DNA from: UPXZ01 sp964568675
GTDB taxonomy: Bacteria > Bacteroidota > Bacteroidia > Bacteroidales > Paludibacteraceae
Direction of reading: 5' to 3'
DNA length: 12,250 bases
NCBI GenBank assembly: GCA_964568675.1
Contig: CAZMQV010000083.1
Coordinates: 1 to 12,250, forward strand
Shown: positions 10,988-12,250 of the stretch, piece after piece
How positions within the stretch are numbered: position 1 is the stretch's first letter
Layout of the letters: each line of letters begins with the position of its first letter
Program-made: the position numbers and the translations under genes
The notes under the pieces: model-generated
The model's input: the letters and a program-made list of their open reading frames with translations, nothing else
Database searches by the model: none
What the model was told of the DNA's origin: nothing

Positions 10988-11032
10988 TAATAAAACCTTC
11001 TTTGAAGCTTGAATAGAAAAAGAAAGATGCAC

Positions 11033-11830
11033 CTAGCGGTGCATTGCATCGACCGACCACCCGGGAAGCTCGGCCATAGCCGCCAGCTCGGGCAGCATTC
11101 CCGCAAGGAAGCTGTCCACGTTAGCCAGCACTGCCCGGATACCATCCCGGCCGGGCATGTTAATCTGCCTGAGTAATCGGGCTTGTACGGCAACGCTCTC
11201 AGCCAGAAGAGGCGAGACCATTTGCGCAGCACTCATGCTGTAATCATATGCGGCCATATCCTGCCCTCTGCTCCTCAAATAAAGCTCGGGCCAACGGTCG
11301 GAGCCGAGCAGATACACGGCCAACTCATCCCTAACCTCGACCCGGTTCTTTAGCTCGGAAAGCATGGCATCAGCCAGGGCGGCCACATGGACAGAATCGA
11401 AGAGCATCTTATAATCAGCCTTCAAGCCAGCTAGGGCCGCCTGTTGGGCTGCCAGATCTTTTGAGCCGGGAAGCTTCGGCATGGTTGCCGCCTTAAACTT
11501 AGCTTCCAGCCTGTCCGTGGTGGCTCGGGCTCGATCCCTGGCGGCGGTGGCATCGGTGGCAGCCTTGTTTACAATGGCCTGCTTCTTTCGCTTAAGGGCA
11601 TCCTGATTCAAGTCAGGGTTCGCCAATTGAACCGTTGAAAGCTCATTCTGTCCCATTTCCACGGCATCAAAGACCGCCTGCATATCGTTGAAGATATCCC
11701 CGATCCTGCCCAACGTCTCCAGGTCTGCGCCAAAGGCTGCTCTCTCTGTAACACTTTTGCAAAAATTAATCACAGTTCTATACGTTGCGGTCACATTGAC
11801 CGCGTGGTTTGCATCCATCTCTATGTCCAT
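11033..11830 (-). CDS. 265-aa helical hypothetical protein, possible structural protein
   Basis: An Ala-rich, probably almost entirely helical protein. Residues about 70-125 form a charged coiled-coil-like region (DALKRKKQAIVNKAATDATA and onward) with a short Pro/Gly break at MPKLPGSKD. There is no signal peptide, membrane span or cysteine cluster. I recognise no family and it does not read as an HK97 capsid or portal protein. It lies downstream of the terminase genes, where virion genes usually are, so a scaffold, capsid or portal-associated role is possible. GAGG lies eight bases before the ATG and overlaps the palindrome CTCTTAAGAG (11840-11849). The 195-base gap upstream holds GTTAGGCTAAC (11892-11902) and GGCGCGCC (11987-11994), both palindromes, and no gene I can support. 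Confidence 0.68.
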   Translation of the reverse strand: MDIEMDANHAVNVTATYRTVINFCKSVTERAAFGADLETLGRIGDIFNDMQAVFDAVEMGQNELSTVQLANPDLNQDALKRKKQAIVNKAATDATAARDRARATTDRLEAKFKAATMPKLPGSKDLAAQQAALAGLKADYKMLFDSVHVAALADAMLSELKNRVEVRDELAVYLLGSDRWPELYLRSRGQDMAAYDYSMSAAQMVSPLLAESVAVQARLLRQINMPGRDGIRAVLANVDSFLAGMLPELAAMAELPGWSVDAMHR

Positions 11831-12024
11831 TTCTAAAACCTCTTAAGAGTTTAATCTGCTCCATTTTCACAGTTCGCGCCGCCTGCTAGCGGTTAGGCTA
11901 ACAAGATACGGCTTTACGAAAAGACGGGGCAGGAAATGGAGCGAAGTACCTACCCCAAAGATTTGGTAAATGTAAAAGGAAGGGATGGCGCGCCGGAGTA
12001 AGTTAGACCCCGGCCACCCGCGCT

Positions 12025-12216
12025 CTATGCCTCTTCAGGCACGCCCTCGCCCACGCCCTCGCCGGGGTCGTCCTCCAAGATCTCGACGCCCTTACTCAAC
12101 AACCTCCGGCTAATGGCCAGGTCGATCCGGGCCCGAAATCTATCTGTATCCGATACGTTGGGATCGGCCAGGATGGCCATATCCTTTTCAACAGTCTCTC
12201 TCAAAATTTCTGGCAT
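12025..12216 (-). CDS. 63-aa acidic protein downstream of terminase
   Basis: A helical N-terminal part (MPEILRETVEKDMAILADPN, then RFRARIDLAISRRLLSKG) and a very acidic Glu/Asp/Gly tail of about 17 residues. No family recognised. On the closed circle it follows the nuclease gene, whose TGA is at 32-34, and its ATG is at 19-21 (12214-12216), with GAGGTG six bases upstream. A GTG nine bases earlier (12225) is part of that ribosome site and less likely. An acidic tail is common in small DNA-mimic or adaptor proteins, but this is only a loose analogy. Confidence 0.62.
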   Translation of the reverse strand: MPEILRETVEKDMAILADPNVSDTDRFRARIDLAISRRLLSKGVEILEDDPGEGVGEGVPEEA

Positions 12217-12250
12217 AACTCGCACCTCATAACTTAGATCCTCTCAGGAT
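12196..12250. repeat. Terminal overlap of circular contig, right copy
   Basis: Exact copy of bases 1-55. It carries the start codon and ribosome site of the 63-aa gene, which lies directly downstream of the terminase nuclease gene once the circle is closed. Confidence 0.9.

Noticed and set aside
10793..10990. Rightward 65-codon ORF opposite the 37- and 49-aa genes
   Set aside because: Antisense to a coupled gene pair with ribosome sites; no features of its own.

Overview
The window is a complete small circular replicon. Bases 1-55 recur exactly as bases 12196-12250, so the unit circle is 12,195 bp and genes run through the join. The host is probably an archaeon: TATA elements of the archaeal kind sit at fixed distances upstream of genes, two of them so close to the start codon that the mRNA should be leaderless. 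Shine-Dalgarno sequences are of the GGAGG/GGTGA type, and the regulators are small AbrB-like, ribbon-helix-helix and winged-helix proteins. A methanogen of the Methanosarcinia is my best guess from the style of the proteins, but nothing in the sequence proves it.

Layout, following transcription, which is mostly leftward. (1) Replication block, 6217 to 2433: promoter with a tandem 13-bp operator, a 52-aa RHH protein, an Hfq/Sm-like protein, a zinc-ribbon protein and an 885-aa primase-polymerase/SF3-type helicase. At its 3' end lies a striking dyad-symmetric iteron region (2267-2461, centre about 2363) with an AT-rich imperfect palindrome beside it; this is the best origin candidate. (2) Packaging block, from a TATA box at 2171 leftward through the circle join to 10732: three micro-genes (44, 45 and 23 aa), a possible small terminase subunit, a large terminase split into two genes (ATPase, then nuclease), a 63-aa acidic protein, a 265-aa helical protein, a 37-aa single-span membrane protein and a 49-aa basic protein. 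Most junctions overlap or are a few bases apart. (3) A 430-base non-coding stretch (10299-10731) rich in hairpins, possibly a rightward structured RNA. (4) Accessory block, 10248 to 8681: a NYN/LabA-like nuclease with a hairpin in its leader, an RHH plus coiled-coil protein written over a helically phased array of GATC sites, and a zinc-ribbon protein. (5) Control block, 7644 to 8363, the only rightward genes: an AbrB-like regulator and a coiled-coil/winged-helix protein. They diverge from (6) a leftward cassette of five very small genes (7542 to 6302) led by a SWIM zinc-finger protein.

Together the genes describe an element that starts its own replication (PrimPol-helicase plus iteron origin), is controlled by several small DNA-binding proteins, and carries a DNA-packaging motor. 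No portal, capsid, protease, tail or integrase gene is recognisable. The element is therefore either a virus with structural proteins I cannot recognise, or a satellite or packaged plasmid that borrows capsids from a helper virus. The split terminase, the symmetric origin and the GATC array are the most unusual features.
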